The notes beneath the pieces are model-generated. The model did no database searches. It was not told the origin of the DNA and was given only the letters and a program-made list of their open reading frames with translations. From NCBI GenBank assembly GCA_964434345.1, contig CAYSUY010000001.1, positions 30,349-94,348 on the forward strand: a DNA stretch of 64,000 bases. The letters are read 5' to 3'. The DNA is from CAIOSQ01 sp964434345. Its GTDB lineage: Bacteria > Pseudomonadota > Alphaproteobacteria > CACIAM-22H2. Each line of letters starts with the position of its first letter. The first letter of the stretch is position 1. Both the position numbers and the translations under genes were made by a program. Below are positions 54,189-63,865 of this stretch, in pieces.

Positions 54189-55418
54189 ATGTCCAGGATC
54201 CGTCATGCCGTGGCGCCGTCGCGGCGCCAGATCGTCGTCTCCGGTGCCGCCCTCGCCGGCGCCTTGGCCGCGCCGCGGATCGGTGGCGCACAGGCTCGCC
54301 CCATCCGCATCGGCCTGCTGCACCCGGTGACGGGTTTCGTCGCCTATAGCGGCGCGCAGTCGCGGCTTGGCGGCCAGATCGCGATCGACGAGGTGAACGC
54401 CGCCGGCGGGATCAGGTCGATGGGCGGAGCGAAGCTCGAAGCGGTCCTGGGCGACACCCAGGCGAAGGTCGAGATCGGCGTCGCCGAAGTCGAGAAGATG
54501 AACGAGGCCGGGGTGGCGGCGATCGTTGGCTGCTTCCAGAGCGCCATCGTCCTCGCGACCACCCAGGCGGCCGCGAAATACGGCATCCCCTATGCGGTCG
54601 ATGTCGGCGCGTCCGACCTGATCACCTCGCGCGGACTCAAGAACGTGTTCCGTCTCAAGCCCGGGTTCGGCAAATGCGTCGACGAGGCGATCAAGGCCCT
54701 GGGCGGGATCAATGGCGCCGCCGGCGGTGCCGCCAGGAGTGCCGTGATCGTCCATGAGAGCTCCGAGTTCGGCACCGGGACGGCGAAGCTGCTGGCCGAC
54801 CGGCTTCCGGGCATCAACATCGAGGTCAAGGAGGTCATCAAGCACGACAACCCGACCCGCAATTTCGACAACGTCGCACTGCGTATCCGGTCGCTGAAGC
54901 CGGATGTCCTGATGATGTCGAACTACCAGAACGAGTATGTGCTGCTGGCGCGTACGCTCCACCAGCAGAAGGTCGACCTCGCTGGGATGTTTTCCGTGCT
55001 GGGTGGCGGGTTCAACTACAAATTCGCCAAGGACCTGCCCGACGTCGCCGAACACATGATGGACTACAATCATTGGTTCGCGCCGACCAATCCCAAGGCG
55101 CAGGCGATGAAGAAGAAGGTGGAGGCTATGGGCACGCTGTTCACCTTCGAGGTCTATCTTGCCTACAACGCGGTCAAGCTGATCGCCGACGCGCTGGAGC
55201 GGGCCGGGTCGGCCGACAAGGAAAGGCTCACGGCGGCGCTGGCGGCGTCGACGTGGTCGGATCATTTCATGCCCTATGGCGCGACGCGGTTCGTCGATGG
55301 CCAGAACCAGGGCGGCGAGGCGGCTGCGCTCCAGGTCCAGAAGGGCGACATCGAGGTCGTCTATCCGGCGCAGTTCGCGTCGGCGAAGCCCGTCTTCCCC
55401 AAGCCGAAATTCGGCTGA
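54189..55418 (+). CDS. Branched-chain amino acid-type ABC transporter substrate-binding protein
   Basis: The 409-residue secreted protein has a Tat-like signal (SRRQIVVSGAALAGALAAP) and a Leu/Ile/Val-binding-type bilobed fold: IRIGLLHPVTGFVAYSG, GGQIAIDEVNAAGGI and GCFQSAIVLATTQAAAKYGIP. Relatives bind amino acids, urea, amides or aromatic acids, so substrate is not fixed. AGGGAG lies before ATG 54189. It starts a five-gene transporter operon; a 13-bp hairpin follows its stop. Confidence 0.92.
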   Translation: MSRIRHAVAPSRRQIVVSGAALAGALAAPRIGGAQARPIRIGLLHPVTGFVAYSGAQSRLGGQIAIDEVNAAGGIRSMGGAKLEAVLGDTQAKVEIGVAEVEKMNEAGVAAIVGCFQSAIVLATTQAAAKYGIPYAVDVGASDLITSRGLKNVFRLKPGFGKCVDEAIKALGGINGAAGGAARSAVIVHESSEFGTGTAKLLADRLPGINIEVKEVIKHDNPTRNFDNVALRIRSLKPDVLMMSNYQNEYVLLARTLHQQKVDLAGMFSVLGGGFNYKFAKDLPDVAEHMMDYNHWFAPTNPKAQAMKKKVEAMGTLFTFEVYLAYNAVKLIADALERAGSADKERLTAALAASTWSDHFMPYGATRFVDGQNQGGEAAALQVQKGDIEVVYPAQFASAKPVFPKPKFG

Positions 55419-55426
55419 GCGGCGAT

Positions 55427-55458
55427 CCGCCGGCCCGGGCGCCAACCCGGGCCGGCGG
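55427..55458 (+). terminator. Perfect 13-bp GC hairpin after the Liv-type binding protein gene
   Basis: Arms 55427-55439 and 55446-55458 (CCGCCGGCCCGGG and its complement) enclose a six-base loop, nine bases after the stop. No T-run follows and the next gene starts 23 bases later. It is likely an mRNA-protecting or partial attenuating stem that raises binding-protein level relative to the permeases. Confidence 0.65.
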
Positions 55459-55481
55459 GCGCGCCGCGCGATAGCGTCGAG

Positions 55482-56354
55482 ATGCCGAGCTTCGACATCA
55501 TCCTCGCGGGGACCGTCAATGGTCTCGCGGCCGGGGCGATCTACGTGCTCGTCGCCGTGGGGCTGACGCTGATCTACGGCGTCCTCCACATCATCAATTT
55601 CGCGCATGGCAGCCTTCTGATGCTCGCCATGTACGCGGTGTTCTTCCTGTTCACCCGGGCGCGGATCGATCCGTATCTCGCCCTGCCGCTCGTCGTCGCC
55701 GGCAGCTTCGCCCTCGGCTACGTGCTCTACCGGTTCCTGATCGGTCGCTTCGCGCACGGGAAGGACGAGAACATCCTGCTGATCACGCTCGGCCTTTCGA
55801 TCATCCTCGACAATCTCGCGCTGTTCTTCTTCACCGGTGACACCCAGACCATCGACGTTCCGCATGCAAGCGGCATCGTCGAGATCGGCCCGGCCTTCCT
55901 GCCCAAGGCCAAGGTGATCGCCTTCTTCGCGGCGCTGGCGCTGTGCGCGGCTCTCGGCGCCTATATCGGGCGCAGCGACATGGGCAAGGCGATCCGCGCC
56001 GTGGCGCGCGAGCGTCAGGGCGCTCGTCTCGTCGGCATCGACGTCGAGCATGTCTTCGCCGTGTCCTACGGGATCGGGATCGCCTGCCTCGGCGCCGCCG
56101 CGTGCCTTCTGATGCCGAGCTTCTATGTCTCGCCAAGCTCCGGACATGCCTTCGTCCTCATCGCCTTCACGACCGTCGTGCTCGGCGGAATGGGCAGCTT
56201 TCTCGGCGCGCTGGTCGGCGGCTTCGTGATCGGGATCACGGAGTCCCTCGGCGGATTGTTCCTGGGCGAGCAACTCGGACAGATCGGCATCTCGCTGATC
56301 TTCATCCTCATCCTGCTGTTGCGGCCGACCGGCCTCTTCGGTGGCGGACGATGA
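55482..56354 (+). CDS. Branched-chain amino acid-type ABC permease (LivH-like)
   Basis: The 290-residue inner-membrane protein has about eight hydrophobic helices and LivH motifs: NGLAAGAIYVLVAVGLTLIYG, LHIINFAHG, IRAVARERQGARLVGID (ATPase-contact loop) and GGMGSFLGALVGG. It forms the channel with the LivM-like protein encoded next, with a four-base ATGA overlap. Confidence 0.94.
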   Translation: MPSFDIILAGTVNGLAAGAIYVLVAVGLTLIYGVLHIINFAHGSLLMLAMYAVFFLFTRARIDPYLALPLVVAGSFALGYVLYRFLIGRFAHGKDENILLITLGLSIILDNLALFFFTGDTQTIDVPHASGIVEIGPAFLPKAKVIAFFAALALCAALGAYIGRSDMGKAIRAVARERQGARLVGIDVEHVFAVSYGIGIACLGAAACLLMPSFYVSPSSGHAFVLIAFTTVVLGGMGSFLGALVGGFVIGITESLGGLFLGEQLGQIGISLIFILILLLRPTGLFGGGR

Positions 56355-57316
56355 AGGCGTCCCGCAATGTCGCGGTCCTCGGCGCGGCGCTCGTGGCGGC
56401 GCTCGTGCTGCCTTTTCTCCTGCCGTCCAACTACGCCGTGAATGTCGCGGCGATGATCCTGTTCACCGCGTTCCTGGGGCAGTCCTGGAACATCGCCGGC
56501 GGCTTTGCCGGCCAGACCTCCTTCGGGCATGTCGTCTTCTTCGGCACCGGCGCCTATGCGTCGACCATCCTGCAGGTGACCTGGGGCTGGAACCCATGGC
56601 TGGGATGGGGTGCTGCGGCGCTCGCCGGCGGCGTCGTCGGGCTCGCGATCGGCGCATTGGCGTTCCGCGCCGGGCTTCGCGGGTCGTATTTCGCGCTCGT
56701 CACGCTTGCCTTCGCCGAGGTCTTCCGGATCCTCGCCAATTCGGCGGAGTTCACGCGCGGCGGGCTGGGAATTCTCATCCCAGCGGATCCGCGCGCTGCG
56801 AACCTGCAGTTCAAGGATCCCGTCTGGTTCTACTGGATCGCGCTGGCGCTGCTCGTGCTGTCTCTCGCCGTCGCCACATGGCTCAAGCGCTCGCGCTTCG
56901 GCGCCCAGCTCGCGGCGATCCGCGAAAACGAAGACGCGGCCCGCGCGCTGGGCATCGATGTCTTCCGCGCGAAGACGATCTGCCTCGGGATCTCCGGCGC
57001 GATGGCGGCGGCGGGCGGGACCTTCTATGCGCAGAAATATCTCTACGTCGATCCGTCCATCGCCTATGGCGTCGAGAAATCCGTGGAGATGCTCCTCGTG
57101 AGCATGATCGGCGGGGCGGGAACCGTGTTTGGCCCGCTCGTCGGCGCGGCGGTGCTTGGCGGGGTGGGCGAGATCACACGCAGCTTCGCCTCGGGGCAGG
57201 GCCTCAGTCTTGTCGTCTATGGCGCGATCCTGGTCGTGATCGTGGCCTGGCTGCCCGATGGGCTGATCGGAGTGTTCGTGCGGCGCGGCGGCGCCAGGCG
57301 GGGCCGCGATGCTTGA
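56351..57316 (+). CDS. Branched-chain amino acid-type ABC permease (LivM-like)
   Basis: The 321-residue membrane protein has LivM motifs: GQSWNIAGGFAGQTSFGH near the start, FALVTLAFAEVFRI, the contact loop IRENEDAARALGIDVFRAK and GGAGTVFGPLVGAA. It pairs with the LivH-like protein. The start overlaps the livH stop and its end overlaps the LivG-type gene by eight bases, so the operon is translationally coupled. Confidence 0.94.
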   Translation: MKASRNVAVLGAALVAALVLPFLLPSNYAVNVAAMILFTAFLGQSWNIAGGFAGQTSFGHVVFFGTGAYASTILQVTWGWNPWLGWGAAALAGGVVGLAIGALAFRAGLRGSYFALVTLAFAEVFRILANSAEFTRGGLGILIPADPRAANLQFKDPVWFYWIALALLVLSLAVATWLKRSRFGAQLAAIRENEDAARALGIDVFRAKTICLGISGAMAAAGGTFYAQKYLYVDPSIAYGVEKSVEMLLVSMIGGAGTVFGPLVGAAVLGGVGEITRSFASGQGLSLVVYGAILVVIVAWLPDGLIGVFVRRGGARRGRDA

Positions 57317-58041
57317 GGTGCGCGGGCTGTCCCGCGCCTTTGGCGGCCTCAAGGCGGTCGATGCGGTCGATATCGACGTGCCGCAAGGCGCCATCGTCGG
57401 CCTGATCGGGCCGAACGGCGCGGGCAAGACGACCTGCTTCGCGGCGATCGCCGGCTTCGTGCGGCCCGATTCGGGCAGCGTCCGACTGTCCGGAACCGAC
57501 ATCACCGGCTGGGCGCCGCATCGCATCGCCGAACTCGGAATGGTGCGGACCTTCCAGATCACCCAGCCTTTCGCGCGGCTGAGCGTGCGCGAGAACGTGA
57601 TGGTGGGGGCCTATCTGCGGCACCCGCGCCGTGCCGACGCGCTGCGCGTCGCCGAGCGCGTCGCCGCGCAGGTCGGCATGGGCGGCATGCTCGACATGCG
57701 GGCGGGCGACCTGACCGTCGCGGGGCGCAAGCGTCTGGAACTGGCGCGCGCCCTCGCGACCGAACCGCGATTGCTTCTGCTCGACGAGGTCATGGCGGGC
57801 CTCAATCCGACAGAGATCGCGGAGATCGTCGGCATCGTGCGGGACATCCGCGCCCAGGGCGTCACGATCCTGATGATCGAGCACGTCATGCAAGCCGTGA
57901 TGAGCCTCGCCGAACGGATCCACGTGCTCAACCAGGGACGGATCATCGCGCGCGGCGCGCCGGCGGAGATCGCGGCGGACCGTGTGGTCGTCGAGGCGTA
58001 TCTGGGGCAGGGCGCGGCGGCACGCCTCGCGGGCGGTGCCC

Positions 58042-58049
<8 letters not shown>
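57309..58049 (+). CDS. Branched-chain amino acid-type ABC ATPase (LivG-like)
   Basis: The 246-residue ATPase has Walker A GPNGAGKT, the LivG-type VRTFQITQPFARLSV stretch, a family signature region AGRKRLELARAL, Walker B LLLDEVMAGL and the His switch in IEHVM. The ABC signature is degenerate (LTVAGRKR), as is common in LivG. It overlaps the LivM-like gene by eight bases and the LivF-like gene by eight. Confidence 0.94.
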
Positions 58050-58758
<709 letters not shown>

Positions 58759-58764
58759 GCGACC

Positions 58765-59316
58765 TCAGGCCGAGGCGTGCTCGCGTGCCGCTTCCGCAAG
58801 GAAATCCCAGACATAGGCGGCGAAGGACCGGCGGACCTCCAGCCGAAAGCTGGCCGGCTGGTGCCGCCACAGGACGATCTCCGCCTTCGCGAGCAGGCTG
58901 CGCGTGCACATGCCCTGCGGGAAGGAGCGCGGATCGAGGTCGAGCGCACACCCGGCGGCGAGCAGCGTCTCCGCGCGCGGCCCGCTGACGGTCAGCGCCG
59001 CATGACGGTCGCTGACGCAGACGAGTGCATGGGGCAGATCTGCGAGTGCCGCGGCGATGTCGCGGGCGGTCCCGTCCTCGGTGCCCGGCGCCGCAAGCAG
59101 CAGCCATTCGTCGGGTCCGAGCCACAGCGCGGCGCGCATGTCGTCCGCCGCGGCGCGGCACGGCGTCACCGGTAGCGTGACGCCCAACGCGTCGCCCGCG
59201 CGCGCGGCAGCCACGGCGCCGCCGCGGAACACGAAGCGTGCCTGGGGCGGCAGCGCCGCCACGCGCAGACGGTCGGGCCAGACGATGGGCGCGCGGCCCT
59301 CCAGCGCGTCAGCCAT
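58765..59316 (-). CDS. soxG: Sarcosine oxidase gamma subunit
   Basis: The 183-residue protein matches the small gamma subunit of heterotetrameric sarcosine oxidase by its size, its last position in soxBDAG and motifs such as LWLGPDEWLLLAAPG, TVSGPRAETLLAAGCALDLDP and FRLEVRRSFAAYVWDFL. The gamma chain resembles part of the folate-binding domain family but has no own active site. It overlaps soxA by eight bases. Confidence 0.9.
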   Translation of the reverse strand: MADALEGRAPIVWPDRLRVAALPPQARFVFRGGAVAAARAGDALGVTLPVTPCRAAADDMRAALWLGPDEWLLLAAPGTEDGTARDIAAALADLPHALVCVSDRHAALTVSGPRAETLLAAGCALDLDPRSFPQGMCTRSLLAKAEIVLWRHQPASFRLEVRRSFAAYVWDFLAEAAREHASA

Positions 59317-62248
59317 CGAGGCTTCTCCCTTCGCGGTCGTGGAACACCGGGCCGGTCACGGCGACGGGCACGGCGCCACCCGGCATCGGCACGAACAGCG
59401 TCTGACCATGGCGGGCGCGCCCGTCCGCGACCAGCGCAAGCGCGATCGAGCGGCCGAGCGTCGCGCTCCAGTAGGACGAGGTGACATGCCCGAGGGCGGG
59501 CGTACCCGGTGTCGGGTCGCGCATGGCGACGATCTGCGCGCCTTCATCCAGCACGTGTCCGGGATCCGCGGAGAGCAGTCCGACCAGTTGCTTGCGCCCG
59601 GGCGCCGCGATGTCCGGACGGCTCAGCGATCGCTTGCCGACGAAATCGCGCTTGCCCTTGCCGATCGCCCAGCCAAGGCCGAGATCGTCGGGAACGACCG
59701 TGCCGTCGGTTTCCTGCCCGACGATGATGTAGCCCTTCTCGGCGCGCAGGACATGCATCGTCTCCGTGCCGTACGCGACGGCGTCGTGACGCCGCGCCTG
59801 CTCCCAGATCGCTTCCCAGACGGCACGGCCCTGACCGGCGGGGACATTGACCTCGAAGCCGAGTTCGCCGGTGAAGCTGACGCGGAACAGTCGCGCCGGC
59901 GTTCCCGCGACGCGCCCTTCGCGGACCGCCATGTGCGCGAACGCGCCGCGCGAGAGGTCGACGCCCTCGGTCAGCGGCGCCAGGATCTCGCGTGCCTTCG
60001 GGCCCTGGACCGCGATCACCGCCCATTGCTCGGTGGTCGAGGTCAGCCAGACCTGGAGGTCGGGCCATTCCGTCTGGACATAGTCCTCCATCATGGCGAG
60101 CACGCGCGCGGCGCCACCGGTCGTGGTCGTGACGTGGAAGCGATCGGGTGCAAGACGGCCGATCACGCCGTCGTCGATCACGAAGCCGGCTTCGTTGAGA
60201 AGGACGCCATAGCGGCAGCGCCCGGGTTCGAGCTTCTTCCAACTGTTGACGTAGAGGCGCTCGAGGAACTCGGCCGCGTCGCGGCCGACCACCTCGATCT
60301 TGCCGAGCGTCGATGCGTCGAAGATCCCGGCGTGCGCGCGCACCGCGGCGCATTCGCGACGCACGGCCGCGTGCATGTCCTCGCCGGGGCGCGGAAAGTG
60401 ATGCGCGCGCTTCCACTGGCCGACATCCTCGAAGACGGCGCCCTGGGCCATCGCCCAGCCATGGATCGGCGTCGTCCGCACGGGGTCGAAGAGTTCGCCG
60501 CGCGACGTCCCGGCGAAGGCGCCGAATGTCACCGGCGTATAGGGCTGGCGGAAGCTGGTGAGCCCCACCTCGGGGATCGCCCGTCCGCTTGCCGCGGCGA
60601 CGATCGCGAGCGCGTTGATGTTCGAGGTCTTGCCCTGGTCGGTCGCCATGCCGTTGGTGGTGTAGCGCTTGACGTGCTCGATCGAGCGGAAGCCTTCGCG
60701 CAGCGCCAGCGAGAGGTCCTTCGCGGTCACGTCGTTCTGGAAATCGACGAAGGCGCGCGCGCGCGGCCGGTCATGCGGCAGGGCGCCGGCGAAGCCGCCC
60801 TCGCGTACCGGGTCGTCCTCGACGCGCGTCGCCGGTCCTAGAGCGGCCTGCAGCCCGAATTCGCCCGCACAGGCCCCGACGGAGCGGCAGGCCTGCGGCG
60901 TGGCGCCGGGAATGAAGGCCTGCAGGTCCGTGCGAAAGACGAGCTTGCCGCGCGATTGCGAGTGCAGATGGACCGAGGGGGTCCAACCGCCGGACATGAG
61001 CAGCGTGTCGCAGGTCACGACATCGACGCCGCGCACGCGGCCATCGGCGCCGATGGTGCCGACATGCGCCTCGTGAACGCGCAGACGGCCGCGGGTGCCG
61101 ACGACGGTGGCGGACATGCGGACAGGCAGGCCGGCCGCCATCGCGCGGCGCGGCAATTCGCCATCGGCAGCGGGGCGTGGGTCGACGATCAGCGCGATTT
61201 CCATGCCGGCGTCGGCGAGGTCCAGGGCCGCGCCATAGGCGTCGTCATGTGCGGCGAGGACGAGGGCGCGGCAGCCCGGCTTGACGCCGTAGCGCGCCAG
61301 ATAGGTGCGCGCGGAATCCGCAAGCATGATCCCCGGCCTGTCGTTCTCCGGGAAGACGAGCGGACGCTCGATCGCACCGGTGGCGAGCACGACCTCCCGC
61401 GCGCGGACCTGCCAGAGGCGTTCGCGCGGCAGGTTGGAATCGGGGGCGGCGAGATGGTCCGTCACGCGCTCCGCCAGGGCCACGAAGTTCTGCGCGAAAT
61501 AGCCGAAGGCCGTCGTGCGCGGCAGGATCGTGACGCGCGGTTCGGCGGCCAGTTCCGCCAGCGCCGCGGCCAGCCAGTCCTGCGCGCAAAGCCCGTCGAT
61601 GCGCGCGCGCGTCTCCGCGAGCAGGCTGCCGCCAGGTTCGGCCTGCTCGTCGCAGAGAATGACGCGGTCGCCGCGCGCGGCCGCCGCGCGCGCCGCGGCG
61701 ATGCCTGCGGGGCCGGCGCCGACGACCAGCGTCTCGCAATGGGCGTAGCGCTGCGTGTAGCGATCGGGATCGGCGCCGCGCGGCGCGCGGCCAAGCCCCG
61801 CCGCGGCGCGGATGCGTGGCTCGTAGAGCTTCGCCCACCAGGATGCGGGCTGCATGAAGGTCTTGTAGTAGAAGCCGGCGGGGATCAGCGGCGCGGCGAA
61901 ATCCGCGAGCGCGGCGATGTCGAAGCGCAGCGACGGGGTGCGGTTCTGGCTCTCGGCGACGAGGCCGTCATGGATCTCGACCTGGGTCGCCCGCAGGTTC
62001 GGCGCGTAGCGTCCCGGGCCGCGATCGATGCCGACCAGCGCGTTCGGCTCCTCGGCGCCTGCGGCGAGGATCCCGCGCGGGCGGTGATACTTGAAGGAGC
62101 GTCCGGCGAGGTGGACGCCGTTGGCGAGCAACGCCGAGGCCAGCGTGTCGCCGGCGCACCCGGTGAAGGCACGGCCGTCGAAGCGGAAGGACAGCGGGCG
62201 TGCGCGATCGATGCGGCCGCCGGTGGTGGTGCGGAACGCGCCGGTCAT
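59309..62248 (-). CDS. soxA: Sarcosine oxidase alpha subunit
   Basis: The 979-residue protein has an N-terminal 2Fe-2S-ferredoxin-like fold without cluster cysteines (about 1-110, FDGRAFTGCAGDTLASAL), an NAD-binding domain (VVGAGPAGIAAARAA near 174) and a C-terminal aminomethyltransferase (GcvT-like) folate domain (about 600-979). With the beta subunit it oxidatively demethylates sarcosine to glycine, passing the carbon to tetrahydrofolate. Length is normal for the family. It is coupled to soxD (ATGA) and soxG. It is unrelated to the sulfur-oxidation Sox proteins elsewhere here. Confidence 0.94.
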   Translation of the reverse strand: MTGAFRTTTGGRIDRARPLSFRFDGRAFTGCAGDTLASALLANGVHLAGRSFKYHRPRGILAAGAEEPNALVGIDRGPGRYAPNLRATQVEIHDGLVAESQNRTPSLRFDIAALADFAAPLIPAGFYYKTFMQPASWWAKLYEPRIRAAAGLGRAPRGADPDRYTQRYAHCETLVVGAGPAGIAAARAAAARGDRVILCDEQAEPGGSLLAETRARIDGLCAQDWLAAALAELAAEPRVTILPRTTAFGYFAQNFVALAERVTDHLAAPDSNLPRERLWQVRAREVVLATGAIERPLVFPENDRPGIMLADSARTYLARYGVKPGCRALVLAAHDDAYGAALDLADAGMEIALIVDPRPAADGELPRRAMAAGLPVRMSATVVGTRGRLRVHEAHVGTIGADGRVRGVDVVTCDTLLMSGGWTPSVHLHSQSRGKLVFRTDLQAFIPGATPQACRSVGACAGEFGLQAALGPATRVEDDPVREGGFAGALPHDRPRARAFVDFQNDVTAKDLSLALREGFRSIEHVKRYTTNGMATDQGKTSNINALAIVAAASGRAIPEVGLTSFRQPYTPVTFGAFAGTSRGELFDPVRTTPIHGWAMAQGAVFEDVGQWKRAHHFPRPGEDMHAAVRRECAAVRAHAGIFDASTLGKIEVVGRDAAEFLERLYVNSWKKLEPGRCRYGVLLNEAGFVIDDGVIGRLAPDRFHVTTTTGGAARVLAMMEDYVQTEWPDLQVWLTSTTEQWAVIAVQGPKAREILAPLTEGVDLSRGAFAHMAVREGRVAGTPARLFRVSFTGELGFEVNVPAGQGRAVWEAIWEQARRHDAVAYGTETMHVLRAEKGYIIVGQETDGTVVPDDLGLGWAIGKGKRDFVGKRSLSRPDIAAPGRKQLVGLLSADPGHVLDEGAQIVAMRDPTPGTPALGHVTSSYWSATLGRSIALALVADGRARHGQTLFVPMPGGAVPVAVTGPVFHDREGRSLDG

Positions 62249-62547
62249 GGCGTGTCCAGCCCCGGAATCGTCGCAAGGTCCGGACGCGCTTCGCCAGCGC
62301 GATAGGTGACGACGATGCGGTCGCTCACGGTATGGCGGATGGCGTTGAAGAAGCGACCGCAGCCATGTTCGTGGCGCCAGCGCTCGGCATGCCAGCCCTT
62401 GGGATTGCCGCGCATGTAGAGGAACTCCGCCCAGGCCGCGTCGTCCAGCGTGGCGGGATCGGCCGGGCGCGCGACATGCGCCTCGCCGCCGTAGCGGAAC
62501 TCGATCTCGGGGCGCGCGCCGCAATGGGGGCACGTGATCAGCAGCAT
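62245..62547 (-). CDS. soxD: Sarcosine oxidase delta subunit
   Basis: The 100-residue protein has the delta-subunit zinc site: CPHCG near the start and HGCGRFFN near residue 60, with YMRGNPKGWHAERWRHEHGC, a family hallmark. It binds structural zinc in the heterotetramer. It starts seven bases after soxB and overlaps soxA by four bases. Confidence 0.95.
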   Translation of the reverse strand: MLLITCPHCGARPEIEFRYGGEAHVARPADPATLDDAAWAEFLYMRGNPKGWHAERWRHEHGCGRFFNAIRHTVSDRIVVTYRAGEARPDLATIPGLDTP

Positions 62548-62554
62548 GGCGGCC

Positions 62555-63805
62555 TCAATGCGCGACGGCCGCGGCTGCGGCCTCGTCGATCAGGCGACCG
62601 GTCCGGAACCGGTCGAGGGAGAAGGGGGCAGCGATCGGATGCGGGTCGTCGCGTGCGATCGTCGCCGCGAAGACATGGCCCGAGCCCGGCGTCGCCTTGA
62701 AGCCGCCGGTTCCCCAGCCGCAATTGACGTAGAGGCCAGGGACAGGGGTCTTGCCGATGATCGGCGAGCGGTCGGGCGTGACGTCGACGATCCCGCCCCA
62801 GTTGCGCAGCATCCGCACGCGGCGGAAATCGGGAAAGAGTTCGCAGATCGCGTCGAGCGTGTGCGTCGTCACGTGCAGCGCGCCGGTCTGGCTGTAGGAC
62901 GTGTAGACGTCGGTGCCCGCGCCGATCACGAGCTCGCCCTTGTCCGATTGCGAGATGTAGGCGTGGATGGTGTTCGACATCACGACGCAGGGCATCGCGG
63001 GCTTGATCGGTTCGGAGACCAGCGCCTGCAGCGGATAGCTCTCGAGCGGCATGCGCACGCCCGCCATCGCCATCACGACGCTGGTATGGCCCGCGGCGAC
63101 GACCCCCAGCTTCGGCGTGGCGATGAAGCCGCGCGTCGTCTCGATCCCGGTGATCGCGCCCGCCGCGCCGCGCCGGATCCCGGTGACCTCGCAATTCTGG
63201 ATGATGTCGACGCCGAGCCGGTCGGCGCCGCGCGCGTAGCCCCAGGCGACCGCGTCGTGCCGGGCCGTGCCGCCGCGCCGCTGAAGCGCCGCCCCGAGGA
63301 TCGGATAGCGCATGCCCGGCGCGATGTTCAGGGGCGGGCAGAATTCCTTGGCCTGCTCGGCGGTCAGCCACTCGTTGTCGATGCCCGCCAGCCGGTTGGC
63401 GTGGACATGGCGCTTGAACACCTGCACGTCGTGGATCGTGTGCGCGAGCATCATCACGCCGCGCGGCGAGTACATGACGTTGTAGTTCAACTCCTGCGAC
63501 AGCGTCTCCCAGAGCTTCACCGCGTGCTCGTAGATCGCCTCGCTCTCCTCCCACAGGTAGTTGGAGCGGATGATCGTGGTGTTGCGACCCGTATTGCCGC
63601 CGCCGAGCCAGCCTTTCTCGACCACCGCGATGTTGCGCATCCCGTGCTCGCGCGCGAGGTAATACGCGGTGGCGAGGCCATGGCCGCCGGCACCGAGGAT
63701 GACCGCGTCGTAGGCGGGCTTGGGATCGGGCGACCGCCACTGCGCGGGCCAGTCCGCGTGGCCGCGCAGCGCCTGCCGCGCGAGGGAGAGAAGCGAGAAT
63801 TTCAT
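62555..63805 (-). CDS. soxB: Sarcosine oxidase beta subunit
   Basis: The 416-residue FAD-dependent oxidase subunit has the nucleotide motif VILGAGGHGLATAYYL (35-50), a substrate-site region and the C-terminal GGFKATPGSG. His183 in ARHDAVAWGYA sits where the covalent FMN histidine (His173 in characterised enzymes) is expected. It oxidises sarcosine at FAD. It is the first gene of the soxBDAG operon; ATG 63805 was chosen because upstream residues are not conserved. The promoter should lie in the 60 bases before it. Confidence 0.94.
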   Translation of the reverse strand: MKFSLLSLARQALRGHADWPAQWRSPDPKPAYDAVILGAGGHGLATAYYLAREHGMRNIAVVEKGWLGGGNTGRNTTIIRSNYLWEESEAIYEHAVKLWETLSQELNYNVMYSPRGVMMLAHTIHDVQVFKRHVHANRLAGIDNEWLTAEQAKEFCPPLNIAPGMRYPILGAALQRRGGTARHDAVAWGYARGADRLGVDIIQNCEVTGIRRGAAGAITGIETTRGFIATPKLGVVAAGHTSVVMAMAGVRMPLESYPLQALVSEPIKPAMPCVVMSNTIHAYISQSDKGELVIGAGTDVYTSYSQTGALHVTTHTLDAICELFPDFRRVRMLRNWGGIVDVTPDRSPIIGKTPVPGLYVNCGWGTGGFKATPGSGHVFAATIARDDPHPIAAPFSLDRFRTGRLIDEAAAAAVAH

Positions 63806-63865
63806 GGCCCGCAGATTGGCGCGCGCCGCGCCACGCGGCAAGCGCGCGCCGATGCGCTGGGCGGC

